NCBI RefSeq assembly: GCF_021155765.1
Contig: NC_060106.1
Span: forward strand, 13,542,031 to 13,606,030
DNA from: Diprion similis
Taxonomy: Eukaryota; Arthropoda; Insecta; Hymenoptera; Diprionidae
Direction: 5' to 3'
DNA length: 64,000 bases
Both the position numbers and the translations under genes were made by a program. How positions within the stretch are numbered: the first letter of the stretch is position 1; each line of letters starts with the position of its first letter. The notes under the pieces are model-generated. The model was not told the origin of the DNA. It searched no databases and was given only the letters and a program-made list of their open reading frames with translations. Shown here piece after piece: positions 1-13,056 of this stretch.

Positions 1-25
1 AATTTTTGAATTTGATGACATTTTT

Positions 26-3000
26 TTACAAACTATCGTCACTGACAATACATACACTTTCTAGTCTCCATTTTTGGAGTATAAATTCTCTACTACTTAC
101 AACTTTTACAGATACCTCGATTCTGGATGTCAAATCATAGGTCCCAGGGGATGTTATTAATGCCTGCAGCGTAGCTGAGTGACAGCCATGTGGTTCCAGC
201 TGACAATTAACAGCTGTATGAGATATATATCTAAAAGAAGTAGACCCCTGCGGCGAGTACAGTTGGGACTTTATACTAGGTAATTGAGATTGGCTGTAAA
301 TATAAGTAGAAAATTAGTATGCATGGGTCAGATTATTATTGCTACTTAATATTTGGCTACAACACATTAGAGAGTAATTTCAAATGGTTAAATAATGGTT
401 TACCTGCTTGTTCCAACTGTAGCAATTTTCACGTCAACTGCAGTTCCTGAATTGTTTTGCAAACGGAGCTGTACTGGTACAACGCACAACCGACTTAGTT
501 TAAAGTTATGTGCAGCTTGTCGAACATGATGCAGTGCAAAAATGACTAAGCTTTGCTGTAACTCCAGCTCAGTGAAATCATCTTTCCTTGTAATAGTCGT
601 TGAATCAGGTACATTTCTGTCTGGTCCGAAAATTCTAAGGTGACCACCATATTCGTCTTGTTCTGTTTTCGGTTCTTCCGGATGCTTATAGGTCTTATTT
701 AAAACATCTAGGTCCATGTGATGCTGACCAATTACATGTCTGGTTAAAGCTCCTCCTTCTGTTATACTTGCACTCCATCGCAAGATTATTGTTGAATCCA
801 CAGTCATACAATCAGCAAAAGGGGATTTTTCAGGTACCTGAACTTGTTGCTGGTGCTGTGTTTCATTTTGTGCTTCACTCCAATTCAATGGTCTAATATT
901 TCTTCGCTGAATAAAATCTATGTACGGCGAATCCATAACTGACTCAGAAGATTTGTCAGTTATTAATGAGACGTCTGAGAATTCAGGCGCATTCTCTTTT
1001 CTTCTACACAACTTCAAGAAAAAATGTGATATTTCTTGAGGCTGTATTTTCATGTTCATTGGTAAGACTGTCGACTCTGCTAGTGTCCATAAATTACTTT
1101 TGAAAGATACTTTACTAAGGGCTATCTCATTCATAAACGGATCATGAACTTGATTTGTATTTTTGACTTGTACAATCAAATTCAAGGTAGGAAGCGTTTC
1201 TTTGTTAACTACTGCACTTTGACGAACAGTTGCTGATATTTGAAGTGAATTTAAAACTGTTAGATGCCATGTATGCCGAGTTAGTCTATACTTTGGAGTA
1301 CTTTTAGGCTTTGAATTCTCATAATAGAATAACAAATCCAGCCGGTGACTCCCCTTCTCGTGTGGTGCTCGTACCCATAACGGCATCGTGTACGTTTCTC
1401 CGACATTTAAAACTCCATTGGTTGATGGTGGCAGATGTATTTTTGTTATAAGACTCGCTTTCGCTGTAAAGTTTTAAAAATAGTTCTCAACTAATTTCTG
1501 AACTAAAGTATGATTATACATCTTGACAATAATTTGAGTTTAGTACTGAAAGTATTAAAAGTAGGTACATAAAAAATAAATCGTAAATTTACAGGTGATC
1601 CGAATATCAACACTATGGATTTTCGAAAACTGTAGTTAAAAATACAGCAAAACAATTCGTAGCACACGAACGATCGATTATTTTGTAACGTGTTGTGCAA
1701 AAATGCATCAAATGTACGCAAATATTACCGTTATTAGAGGCAATTGGATGATTCTCCAAGGAGAATAGTTTGGGATTTGTAGAACCGATGTGAATGTTTG
1801 TCAGAGGTGAATTGCCAATATTTTTTAGAGTAACTTCAACCCTTTGCATTTCACCACACAACATCTCAGTTGATAACTTACTGAATGACAACTGAAAAAC
1901 ATAATGAATGCATTATAGATTGCATAATGTAATGATATCTGAAGTTTCAACAAATCTCTACAGCAATTAAACAAACAATGAAAATGACTACATGTAGAAA
2001 GATATATTGGACTGGTGAAAAAACTTCTTACTTGCGCAAATGGAGCGCTGTTAACAACATTCATTTCCAATCTGTAGTCTTCTCCGTACAATTTTGCTCC
2101 TGGTTTTTCCTTAACATTTTTCAACTTTGGCCCTTGTAGTTCGAACAGCCTTTTACCAGCTATACTAATACATGGATTGACTATCGGTTGATCAGCAACG
2201 GCTTGATTAGGATTAGATAAATTGTAGCTCACTCCCAATACTTTAATTTCTCCAATTTTTCTCGGAGTTATAGACAGGACGATCCTTTGTTTACAATTTG
2301 GCTGCAACACAATTGCTTCGATAGTATGACTTTCTACCGGCGCTGATTGTGTTTCAAATTCTTTATTACTGTGTTGTAGATCTGAAGTTGATTTAGCGCT
2401 TCCTTCATTTTTAAAGTCTTCTTCACATTTATGATTTATGAAAGACCACAATAACTTTACTTTAGATAATGGTAGTGGTATGTGTAATGGATTATGCAGC
2501 TCTATGGAGTAGTGTACGGGTTCGTTCAGAACCGCATTTGGCTTCGTAGAATTGTTGCTTTTGTCAGAGTATAAAACAACAGTTGGTTTGAATATCATTG
2601 GCACAGACCCTAAAACTTCTGTTATTAGTATTTCCTCCAGTTTCGACCATCGAACGTCCTCTACATCTTGACTATCGAAGGAAACATGGCTTGCTGGAAT
2701 GGTGTCTTTCTCAGATTTCGACAATGGGCCAAATAATACCTTAATTTCATTCGAATTAATCAGTGGCAAGGGTAGAATCGGTACAACCATCGATTCTCTA
2801 ATTTCCTCCTTGAATAGTAGCTAAAAGCAAAATATTAGTCAATCTTTGTTTTTTTTCTATAATTATAAAAACTAATTCCGAGACAATTTTATTCTGTACC
2901 AAAGGAAGTTCTATTGCAACATACGTTGTGAATATGAAGAAATTCTCTGAGGAAAGCTGCCTGTTGAGGTGCTGGCTGTTTGCTAGAAGCATTAAGTAAC

Positions 3001-6000
3001 TTTTCAAAAGCTTTAGCAGCATCTTTGACTAGTTTCAATGATGCAGCTTGCCTACCAATTGTAAAATGTATATGATCTTCAGCTAATGACCAGCCCCGAT
3101 TATTGTACACCTGGAACAGAAAGAAGATAATACTACTTGAATAAACTGATGAGATATAAAAGCAGCTACTCTTTGCGTGGTTTGCATTTTATTCCAATCA
3201 CTACTAATACATCTTCATCTACCTGGTAGGCCTGCTGATAACATCTCAAAGAATGTTTCCTTTGTCCAGCTTTGGAATACCGATGTCCAGCCAATACAAT
3301 ATGGAATGCATATTTGCGCATCATTTTTGACCCAATAAAGCAGTATGCAGCCTGTTCTAAAAGAACAGCTGATCTCAAGTCTGAGTCTTCACTAGTCATA
3401 CGGATCAATTGTTTCGCAGCTTCACCATACAAGCCACGACCTTTAAGGCATTCGGCACTCAACAAAGTAGCTCTGGTCGCAAATTGTGGTACTTTACAAC
3501 TGTTCAAGTACGTTGAAATTGAATCATCCATATACTCAATTGACTTCCTAGTCATTTCGCCTTGCATGAAAGCACTTAATGCAGCCATTTCTAAAGCACC
3601 TGCATAATACAGCCACGCTTGGTCAGCTGCAAAGTCGCGCTTTGCACTGTGATAAGCTTGGTAGGCAAGAGAGTAGTGGCCAAACATGAAGCAAAGGTCT
3701 CCTAATCTCCGGAGTTGAAGTTCCGGGGATTCAGCAGTGTAGCTAAAAATATATAACGACTGTATTAAACAGTAAGTACAATCGAAAAACTACATCGTAA
3801 GCAATAGTAAGACTATTTGGCAGAAAGGCATGGATTTGACGTTGAATATGTTTGCACATCGTACGTACTTACATCACTGCATTTGCTGGGGCAGTCCCAG
3901 GTGCGCCGGGCTTGTTAGTAACAAACCAACGTTTTGTGGCACTAAATAAGGACCTACTAACGCCTTTCTTATTGGAAATAACGTCATTGAGCAGACCAAT
4001 TTGTTTTTCCACATATGGTAGTAAACTTTTCAAACAAAATTCTGTAATCAATGTTCGCAATCTCTCTAAATCCTGGGAGGATAATCTTATACCATGTTGA
4101 ATGGTTGGCTGACTAGGTGAATCTGCCCAAACGTTATCATTAATTGGAGTATTATTTTCTATTTGATTTTTCAGGGTTACTGATGGTACAAAATTGTACG
4201 AGGATTTCTCATTCTCTGGACTCAATGGATGAGTCGTAACGGGGACTGCTTCCTGTCCAACTTCAAGTGGACCAATCGTAGATTCGGCGGTCTCTGATGA
4301 AAGGCTTATTGTATCACATACATCGGGAGAACCCAACATTGGATTACGTGGCGCTATTGGGGTGCCAGCCAGACTTGTTCTGTAAATCAATAGCAATTGT
4401 AAACAATAATAAAATAGCTATTGAACCTAGTCAGTAGGAATAACTACAAAATACAATAGACGAAAAAAACATGACAAGCTGTTCATGTAAAGGAGAAGGC
4501 CGTTGCAGTTTTTATGCCGTTACCCGCATCAGTAGAATTTTAATTACATAGTTTTTATAATGCTACTGGAAAAGTACACAGCAGTGCTGTGTGCTTTTGA
4601 AGAGCTTCTTTCCTTGAAATGTTTAGAGTAGAGAATAAGTTGATAGTCGTTACTAAGCAAGAGAACTTGGTTTTATCTTGCTATTTTGTGATTCGCTTAC
4701 AGTACAGCAATGGAGCACCAGTCTTTTCAATGACAAAACCATAGAACCGCTAAAAGTTGTTTTTCGTCGAATTTGTGGTAATAAAACCAGTAAAATAGTC
4801 AAGATATTCACCTGTCTGGTTCAGTCGTAACCTGACTAGGCATTGCAGATACTCCACTGGTATCTGCTGGTGTTCTAGGAGAGCTACTTTGCTCGCTGCT
4901 TTCTGATAAGTCTGAATGTTTACTTAAGAATTGACACCAAGGATCTGGTAAATGTGTAGTATCGTCCGATGGACCTGGTGGTCTTGAGTTCATTTGTAAT
5001 AAGAAACAATTGTTGGGTCCATAAATATTCTTCATATCTGTGTACACTGTTTCTGCCCTGAAAGAAATTTTATTCCCAATGTGAGGGTTTTGGTTCCACG
5101 CAAATGTTACGTAGGAATGAAGTGATCTTTGATCAAAAGTGTATCAAATGACTATGCTTACTTATTTTTATCATCTTGAAAAGTATCATGAATCAATATA
5201 TAATATCTCAAAGCATTATTGTTGAACCATTTTGGCAGTTTTCCAGGTACACTCTGATTCAGCTGCGCACCCATATGCTGAATCTTTTCCAATGGATTAT
5301 CATCCGCGGTCGAAACAATGATCATGCATGCCAGAAAATGTTTAGTAAATTCGTGATCAGATGGAAACTGTACAGCCAAAAGCATCTCTCTCCAGGACTC
5401 AAACCATGGGACGGACATAGGAATCTCCAAGTTAGTTGTCCCAATTTGCACAATTGTTGTTCGTTCACATGGTGACGAGCTGACGGACTCATTAAGCATT
5501 TTTCGAGCCAAAGTAGGCTGTGGTGGACGTACGTTTACATCTTGGACTGATAAACGAAGGTTACGAACTGTGACAGCCGCCCCTTGTGGATCTTTGATGT
5601 GCCCTATAAATTGATAATATTGACAACAATTAATTGACAGTGTGATTGAAATATCTAACAAGATGGTGCTGCTGTAATTTAAGGTATCAGTTTCCTTAAA
5701 ACATGAAAATAACAATCTGCAATTCAGGTAATTTGCAAAAAATAATATTCTTAGCACATTGTGAGAAAAAATACATGAAACTTATTTAGAATTTTATTCA
5801 CAAATACTGTGTGTAAAAAGAAAACATGGTACAAAAAACATACATCATACGGATGATTATGGAATATAAACGAACATGTAGACCACTCGATTTTGCAAAC
5901 TGTTTCATTTGATTTGACAAAACACACGAGTTATCTAAATGATCTCTCAGTTGATACGTTGAACAAGAACAGGATTCTGTACTCAGTAGAAAGCTATGCG

Positions 6001-6256
6001 AAACGCCTAGGTTTCAAGTTACACAAGAACTGATAAGGCAGTGAAATACATCGAACTATCAGAACTGCAGTTAATATGAAATGCAAATGAAAATTTTACC
6101 TTCAGCATTGAGTTTACAAAACGGTTGTAGCAGTTCTATAAATGTCAAATTATTTTTTTGACAAGTATTTTCTGCAGCAGTTGAACAAACGGCAGCAATC
6201 TGAGGTGAAAAACTGTTAGTGATAAACTCTTGTGGGGTTAACTTGCACTGGGCCAT
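26..6256 (-). CDS. TRAPPC8: TRAPPC8, trafficking protein particle complex subunit 8 (10 exons)
   Basis: This is a subunit of the metazoan TRAPPIII complex, which acts in ER-Golgi traffic and autophagy. Exons on the minus strand: 6256-6100, 5603-5162, 5057-4812, 4379-3873, 3742-3223, 3110-2925, 2820-2032, 1891-1729, 1463-404 and 293-26. The joined length is 4338 nt (1445 residues), against about 1435 in human, and every junction keeps phase. The start MAQCKLTPQEFI matches the vertebrate MAQC start. Other family landmarks are PWFESWREMLLAVQFPSDHEF, SRSLFSATKRWF, LTSEDSDLRSAVLLEQAA and GWSLAEDHIHFTIGRQ. I read the last exon straight through a possible donor at 115 to the TAA at 26-28, giving a tail that ends in DDSL; that end is less certain than the rest. 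Longer open frames that run past the donors are intron read-through. Confidence 0.95.
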
Positions 6257-8270
6257 GATTATTATTCCTTCTATGAATATGAAATTATTTTAAGTTATCA
6301 ATTCACATAGAGATTTGGAACTCTATTCTTTCATTTTTGACGTGCAATCACTCATCTTCTCTAATTAATTGACTTAATTCTAGGTAAATTACGACTTTTG
6401 ACAGTATCTGGCCATCGTGATATCTGTAGGGGCGACCATGATGAACATGTCGACGAACAGCTGTTTATTCGTGGTTTATTCCCTAAAATTTTTTTGTCCA
6501 GTGTTGGTACGAGCGACGATGTCTCATACTGATGCGCATTCAGATGCCAGCGTTCCAAACGCCGCTAAGTTCAGGCCGGACGGACATCTTGCATGCTGTA
6601 ACCTGTTAATAGATTCCGGAACGCCGACGAATTCGGACGTATTCGTTCGGGCATCGCGATCGCTGATTTTCTAATCGCTAGTGTAAGTTTGTACTTTATT
6701 ATTTCCGAATTTCACTTTGTTTACGCTGGTACAGTGAATTAAACTTTTCAGAGCGTGATAAGCGATTGTTTTTCAATATCAAACGGGAAGCTGCTTTTCA
6801 CTTAGTTATCGTGCTCACGAACGGAAAGAATTAATGTCAGAATTTTGAAAATTCCCGATCTTACAAATCGTACAAACAATATTAATAAAAAATTGACAAT
6901 AAATTTTGTGCAGTGACCGTGAACTAACCTACCATGTGACATAGTGTAATATTAAAGTTTTCTCTAATTCAGAGTTTTGTATATGTTATTGACGCACTTC
7001 GTTATTCTTCACTAGAATTTGAGTTGCATTCTAACGTATTTATTCAACGATGCGCGATTTTTTCACACATTGTATCGCAGCTTGGTGCATTTTTGCGTGA
7101 TTCTGTGATGCTTAAAATAGTTATGTGGTGCATTCATCGTCAGTGATCAGTGTACACCGTGCGTAAATAGTAAAGCGAAGACGCAGAATTAGCTGACAAG
7201 ATCTTCAGGAACAACCTAGAGACGATACGCGTTTGGTAAGCTTTGCATGGTATTTTTTACTTTTGATGTTTTGCCATCTAATATTTGGTTCGAAACATAA
7301 GCTGACGAATTTTTTAAATCTCCGTTGAAATGCAATATTCACGATTGACATCCAATTCTGTCCAGTATTCTTCTGCGTCAATCTGATATAAGATTTTTAT
7401 AAATTCATTTATTTTGTTGACCTATGCATAATTTAAATTTGCGATATGAACTTGATACTCTGTGGTTCTGAGAACAATCCACAGAATTGAAAATTATTTC
7501 TATTCTATTATACTTCTGCATTTTCGTTAACTTGAGCCAACTAAAGCCACTGCTTTGAAGTTTCAACTTCCTGCAGTTTCTGCCCAACAAGAATTTAAAA
7601 GAAGGATTTTATGCGTCATTTCCGGTCAATGCTGCAATCCTTAAAAAATATACGATCGGTTTGACGTATACAGCGATGAGATTCCAGCAGCGATCAGGAC
7701 TTTTCTGTTCCTGTTGTTCCGAATCCAACGCTGGCGAATGCTTGATGTTTCTCAACTTTAGCTCGATTGAATTCACACAAAAACCATGCCGTAATTACTT
7801 TGTTACGACCTGATATTGAGTAGATGCTGGTCTAAACGATCCGCGGAGCAATTTTTCGTTCTTTAAACGCTGTTTAAACGTTTAATTCGTGGTGAACTGA
7901 GGGGGCAAACGTGAAATTATTTACAGAACCCCCGATTTTCCATGCTCGTTTCTGTATAGTTTGAGTGTTGTCTTATTAAATACTGCAGCGAGTGCAGCTG
8001 ATTTTAAACTGTGGTTTTGTTTTATTTGATAGACGAAAAATGATCACGTGCTCTTCATCGATAATTCTTTATTGCGTCAAATAGCGATCATTCGTGTGGG
8101 TAAATCGGTATCATTCCAATACACAGTTGATTAAATTGAAATTAAATTCATTCAGTGTTCTTCATAGAAATATGAAATTACTCAGTGAATTCGAAATGGA
8201 TTTACTATCAGTGTTAAGGACGGGCTGGTTGTCACAATACAGCCTGAGCAGTGTTCTCATGTGTGTAAAA
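6257..8270. other. Divergent spacer TRAPPC8/dNK, promoter and 5' UTR candidates
   Basis: No coding exon is convincing here. Two good plus-strand splice donors, near 6683 (GTAAGT) and 7236 (GTAAGC), follow stretches with higher GC than the surroundings. They could close alternative non-coding first exons of the kinase gene, joining the acceptor at 9711-9713. The open frame 6417-6674 ends in a stop just before the first donor, so if transcribed it would be leader sequence. The TRAPPC8 promoter must also lie here, above 6256. Confidence 0.35.
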
Positions 8271-8567
8271 CACTCATTTTTAGCCCACTCCCATGAGATT
8301 TGATGGTGAAATGACGAAATGGCAGCTGATCTGGTTTTCGACTACGAAGAACACCGAAATCTCATTTTGGCGACATTTGTTACCGACATTACGTGCATGC
8401 CGGTAATGTATACGTGTAATGTCGGTAAAAAATTACCGGCATGCATGAAGGTCGGTAACAAATGTCGCCAAAATGAGATTTCGGTGTTTTTCGTAGTCGA
8501 AAACCAGATCAGCTGCCATTTCGTCATTTCACCATCAAATCTCATAGTTTGGGCTCAAAATGTGTGT
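8271..8567. repeat. Long near-perfect inverted repeat (fold-back)
   Basis: The arms 8293-8387 and 8451-8545 are each 95 bp and reverse complements of each other with no indel; I find one mismatch. The 63-bp centre holds further nested inverted repeats, including a 10-bp pair beginning CCGACATTAC. Outside the core, pairing continues with mismatches to about 8271 and 8567 (CATTTTTAGCCCA against CATTTTGAGCCCA). The open frames on both strands here mirror each other and are not genes. The element could be a fold-back or long-TIR MITE, or a hairpin-RNA locus. I saw no clear target-site duplication. Confidence 0.9.
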
Positions 8568-9730
8568 CTCAATCACCGCCGAGTGGCGTCATACCGGATA
8601 GATCGATCCATTCAGTGCAACTGTGAAAATTTGGCCAATTTCTGTGGGTGGTAACTAATCTGTAAATTTTTTTTCAAAATTTTGAAAAAGTAAAAAGACG
8701 CTCCACTTTTTGCCAAAATAAGGCATTAATTGCCCAAGTTTCACTCTGATCGCTTGAACGGTATAGGAGTTTTGCGTCCCCGCGTTTTCGAGGTGTAGTA
8801 CAAACGCGTATTCATAAGCACCTTAATATCAGACGGAACAGTAGTTTGCGAATGCAAATCGCCTCAACGCGGTCTGAAAGGTTATCGTTGATGACCAGTG
8901 CTGTCGCCCGCTGAATCAAACGGATGCAGTTGATGGTTGTTCGACATGGAAGACATTTGTTTCAACTAATTGTTAAATCTGAAAGACTCAAATAATTTAT
9001 GCTTAATAATAATGCGTAGTGTAGGTAAGTTTAAATAAAAGCTTGTAAAATTCCATGCAAACAAAACATCTATTCCAAAGTAATTATTCACGAAATCAGC
9101 ATGTGACCTGTCAAAATTTCGACGGTAGAAAGAGATGGAAGGTTCCCCCACCATGTATTGCAGAATATTTACGCGGGAATGTTTTCGTTCTATCCGCCCT
9201 TTTAGTCAGGTAATTCCGTGTCAATGCCCCTGATCTTGTCCTCTGTTCGTCCCGTTAGTAAAACTAGCCTGCAGACTAATTAACGTAACATAAATAGTTC
9301 TGTAAGTAGCATAATTATAATTTTACACGAGCCTAACGATAGATTCAGTCCCGCAATCAACAGGGTGATGAAAATATCAATGCAAATTTCACACATGGTG
9401 CAATCGTTGTATATCTACCATGTGAATAAATTATTTATAGTGTCTATAATGTATCAAAAATATTGTGTATTGTTCCACTTTTAACTTGACTTCGTTACTC
9501 TTTCTGTTCTGATCTGTTAAGTATCATTGTTTCATTCATTGTGACGTATAACGAGTAGAGTCAACGTAAACCAATGCGAGCAATAAGTAACCGACACATC
9601 CCTGCGAGTTAGTTTCCTTTTGTCTTATGCTATCAGACGTGACTATAAAAAAGTTAAGTACAACTGTTCGAGTTGACTTCCTTGTGTTTTTTCTTGAAAT
9701 AATATACTTGCAGGGAAACTTTTTGCAAGA
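8568..9730. other. AT-rich spacer and dNK leader
   Basis: I see no coding exon. The last 17 bases, 9714-9730, follow a TTGCAG acceptor and probably form the end of the kinase 5' UTR directly before its ATG. Confidence 0.5.
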
Positions 9731-10803
9731 ATGAGCGCATCACCTAATAAGAACTCTAAGCGGCTTTTTACCGTGTGTATAGAAGGCAATATCGGAAGTG
9801 GGAAAACAACATTTTTAAATAATTTTAAAGCAAATGATAATATGCTGGTTCTTCAAGAGCCGGTAGAGCTTTGGCGCGACGTCGGTGGTACTAATTTGTT
9901 GGTAAGAATTCAAACATTCATAATTACAGTAACTACTGCTTTTGTTATATTGTCAGTTCTATATTCCACACGGAATGATTTCAAAATCTGAGGCTTCTTT
10001 CTTACATATTTCTTTGCAGGAAAAAATGTATAAGGATCCTGTTAGGTACGGTTGCCTATTTCAGTCTTACGTTCAATTGACAATGCTTCAACTGCATACT
10101 CAGAAAACTAATCTACCTTTTAAAGTTATGGAAAGATCTGTATACAGCGCTCGCTGCTTCATTGAGAATATGAAACGTACCAAAATGCTGGAAAAGGTGG
10201 AAATAGATATTCTAGAGCAGTGGTATGAATGGTGCATCCAGTGTGCTGATATTCAAACAGATTTGATAGGTAAATAGTACATTCCAATATTTGCCACTCC
10301 TAACCTTATGTAGAAAAAGGAAGTTACATTGTTACATGACTAATTTCAGAATTTTAGATGAATATTTTTTATATTCTTCAGAGTTCCTTGTAGCTAAACA
10401 TTGTTGGAACCACTATATTGAATTCATTCACACATGTCTTTATGTATATTTCAAATTCACAACAGTGTACTTACGAACATCTCCAGAAGTGGTTTATGAG
10501 CGGATGCGAACTCGTGCTCGTAAAGAAGAAGATTGCGTGTCATTAGAATATTTGAAACAAATCCACGATGTGCACGACGATTGGCTTTACAATCGATCTC
10601 TATTTTCCGTACCTGCCCCAGTGATGGTTCTGGACGCCAACAAAAGTGTAAATGAGATGATGGCAGAATTTGAAAAATGCAGAAGAAGTATATTTGAGAA
10701 TAGAGATAAATTAATCATGGAAAACCAAAATATGCGAAAGAGAAGAAATGTCGAACCTTTGTCGCCATTGACTCCAACAAAAATTCCAGTTGGCAGTGTC
10801 TAG
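9731..10803 (+). CDS. dnk: Deoxynucleoside kinase, insect dNK type (3 exons)
   Basis: The enzyme phosphorylates deoxynucleosides in the salvage pathway. Exons 9731-9901, 10020-10269 and 10466-10803 join in phase to 252 residues; fly dNK is about 250. Visible parts are the P-loop GNIGSGKT (residues 19-26), LQEPVELW, the ERS motif (95-97) in VMERSVYSARCF, and the arginine-rich lid around 153-162 (ERMRTRARKE). Val75, Met79 and Ala101 line up with the fly residues Val84, Met88 and Ala110, which are linked to broad substrate range. After about residue 235 the tail is basic, with MRKRRN followed by SPLTPTK, which looks like a nuclear signal beside proline-directed phosphosites (inference). I see no mitochondrial leader. 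The gene diverges from TRAPPC8 and converges on imd. Confidence 0.95.
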
Positions 10804-12083
10804 TGAGAAAAGAATCGCGTAGGTAAAGAAAGAATTAATATTGCTATGTGATAGCATCATATATATATCTATTAATTATAACGATTATTTTACTATCCCA
10901 AGATTGGATTTGACTTTTTATGCTGTGTTCGTTTATTCGCAAATAACATACTACGCTTTCCTACTGAAGGCATGACTTGAATCGTACACATCGGATCGTT
11001 AGCTGTATATTACATGAAATTTTTATAGCTGTTCCCACCACCGTGATAAATTTATTTCTGCTCATTCACACAGCTTGATCTCGTGACAAACATTCAATCA
11101 ATTGTAGACAAAACTTGTCCATTGATTTCGTTGTTATGTGAAGTTATGGGTAAAAGTACAGATGTAATTGCAAATCTTCTCCCTACCGCATTCATACCAT
11201 ATTGCATTTGCAATCTACTTATGTTGTAGTAAATTGTGTTGAATTAACTTTAGTATTAGGATTTCTATATAACTCGGACATTTTATTTTTCGTTTATATT
11301 ATTTCAACATGCTGTAACTCATAAAATATATAATTAACTGAAAATATGGACGCACGCATATCCAACTGTCCCTATCAAAACTTTTAGCTCGAGATATATC
11401 GAGTTTTCATGAATTGACTAAAATTCAAGAATTGAATTCAAAGTTGGGAAATTTTTAATTTAGGAAGAAGGGGAAAGTTGGTGCGGTTGATAAACGATAC
11501 GATAACGAAATCCAAACCAACTATTTTATTATTACATACACGTATGTATTATATGTACATTTATCAAATTTCAACCCAACAATAAAGAATATATGTAAAC
11601 ATATTCCTGTCAACATAACGCTATGGTATACAAGACTGGAATGCAGAAAGTTGAAAGGTCTCAGAATATAACTGCAATGATTAGGAAACAGTTTTTCTTC
11701 GATTTCAAAATTTGAGTATTGCACAATTGTTTTAAATTATTTGTGATGCACAGGTATCACTTTGATAAAAAAAATCATTAACGAAATTTATTCTACCTTT
11801 TTGCATCAGAATTTATAAAAATTACAATATTTACACCCGACTGGGACTTTAACATTGACGCATATATTGCAGTACTAATAACACTATAAACATTAGTTAT
11901 TTTTATATGTAATTAGTATTAAAGTTGAACATATGTTATAAAATAATTTGCCATTTGTTTGACAAAACCAAATATGCCAATAGCATTTATCATGTTCATA
12001 TAAAAATATTTCATTCGACATACAGGCGAATAAAAAGGCTGTATAAAAGACGTGAGGAATTATTTTTATCATAAAAAACTCGG
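10804..12083. other. Convergent 3' spacer between dNK and imd
   Basis: This AT-rich stretch must hold both 3' UTRs. There is no coding exon or RNA gene I can support. Confidence 0.6.
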
Positions 12084-13056
12084 TTAAGCAGGCTTGTTGT
12101 AAGAATCCGCTAATTGCTCGGCACAATCGTACTCTCGACATGACCAAATGATAGAAATCAATTGACCTAACTGTGCATCTTCTGCTTTCGCTTGTTTCCA
12201 GTCAAGAAGTAGTTTATAGACGACCTGTAAGAAAAAAAAAAGTTAGCATATACTGTAGTTACAGATTTCGGACTCTTGTTGAATAAGTCGTCTGAATTAC
12301 CTCGGCAATGCCTTTGTCTTTATAATTTTCTTCAAATTGCTCAACTTGCCCCTCTGAATAGCCTAATTTTCTTGCTACATCACGCCACCCGTATCCAATA
12401 TGTGTTTTTATTACAAATATATCGTCTCTGCTGATTTCTTTTTTACTCTTACTAATTTCCATGACATCATGTGGCATTGGTTTAACCTTTGGTTTTTGAG
12501 GAAACCCTTCAGCATTTGTTTTACTATTTTCCCCATACTGATGAGTTACCTTCGAAACATAAATCACCTTTGGACCAATGTTGATCCCAGTTCCATTAAT
12601 TATATTATAATTCACAACATTTGCATTTGGTGCTGTAAGAAAAAAAGTAAAAACGATGTGATTAATATTTACCTTAATTATTTTAATCTGCGCAAAGAAA
12701 ATTTTCATTATATAAGTAACTTTCAACTCACATGTTTTGCGTTTCGATTTGGCATAGCCTCGAGGACTCCTAGATCTTGCTTCTGATTTGAAGTTTCCAG
12801 CAGAACTAGAGTTTTCTGGATTAAGAAGCTCAGGTCGAGGTATCGATGTATTCGATTCATTGTCAGATCTCTGTCTCTGAATTTCTGGTTTACTGTTTCT
12901 CGTTTCATCAGATTTGGCAGTTGCTGGTACTGATTTTTGTTTATTCTCTGTAGGTGGCACATTTAAATTTACTTCTGCGTTAATTCTTGGTGGATCCGGT
13001 CTTGCATCTGTAGTCAAACTTTGTAGCCGGCGTGCCAGAGCTGTGATTCCGGACAT
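12084..13056 (-). CDS. imd: IMD, immune deficiency adaptor with death domain (3 exons)
   Basis: IMD is the cytoplasmic adaptor that links PGRP receptors to FADD, the caspase Dredd and the NF-kB factor Relish. Exons 13056-12732, 12632-12301 and 12224-12084 join in phase to 265 residues; the fly protein has 273. The N-terminal half is low complexity. TTD-ARPD at residues 15-21 looks like a caspase site whose cleavage after Asp17 would expose an IAP-binding N terminus starting Ala-Arg-Pro. Residues 114-128 (VVNYNIINGTGINIG) resemble the cryptic RHIM used for amyloid-like signalling, with the core tetrad INIG. The death domain covers about 175-258, with GYGWRDVARKLGYSEGQVEQ and a C-terminal LLLDWKQ helix. 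The open frame that bridges exons 1 and 2 is intron read-through. Confidence 0.93.

Noticed and set aside
5176-5475. Plus-strand open frame inside TRAPPC8
   Set aside because: Antisense to TRAPPC8 exon 2; no independent support.
6417-6674. Plus-strand open frame of 85 residues above TRAPPC8
   Set aside because: No domain; it ends in a stop a few bases before a splice donor, so it is better read as possible leader sequence.
8094-8654. Open frames on both strands spanning the fold-back
   Set aside because: They are mirror images produced by the inverted repeat, with no domain and no splice support.
10291-10465. N-terminal extension of the last dNK open frame
   Set aside because: It is intron sequence; the acceptor at 10465 joins in phase to give the conserved VYLRTSPE.
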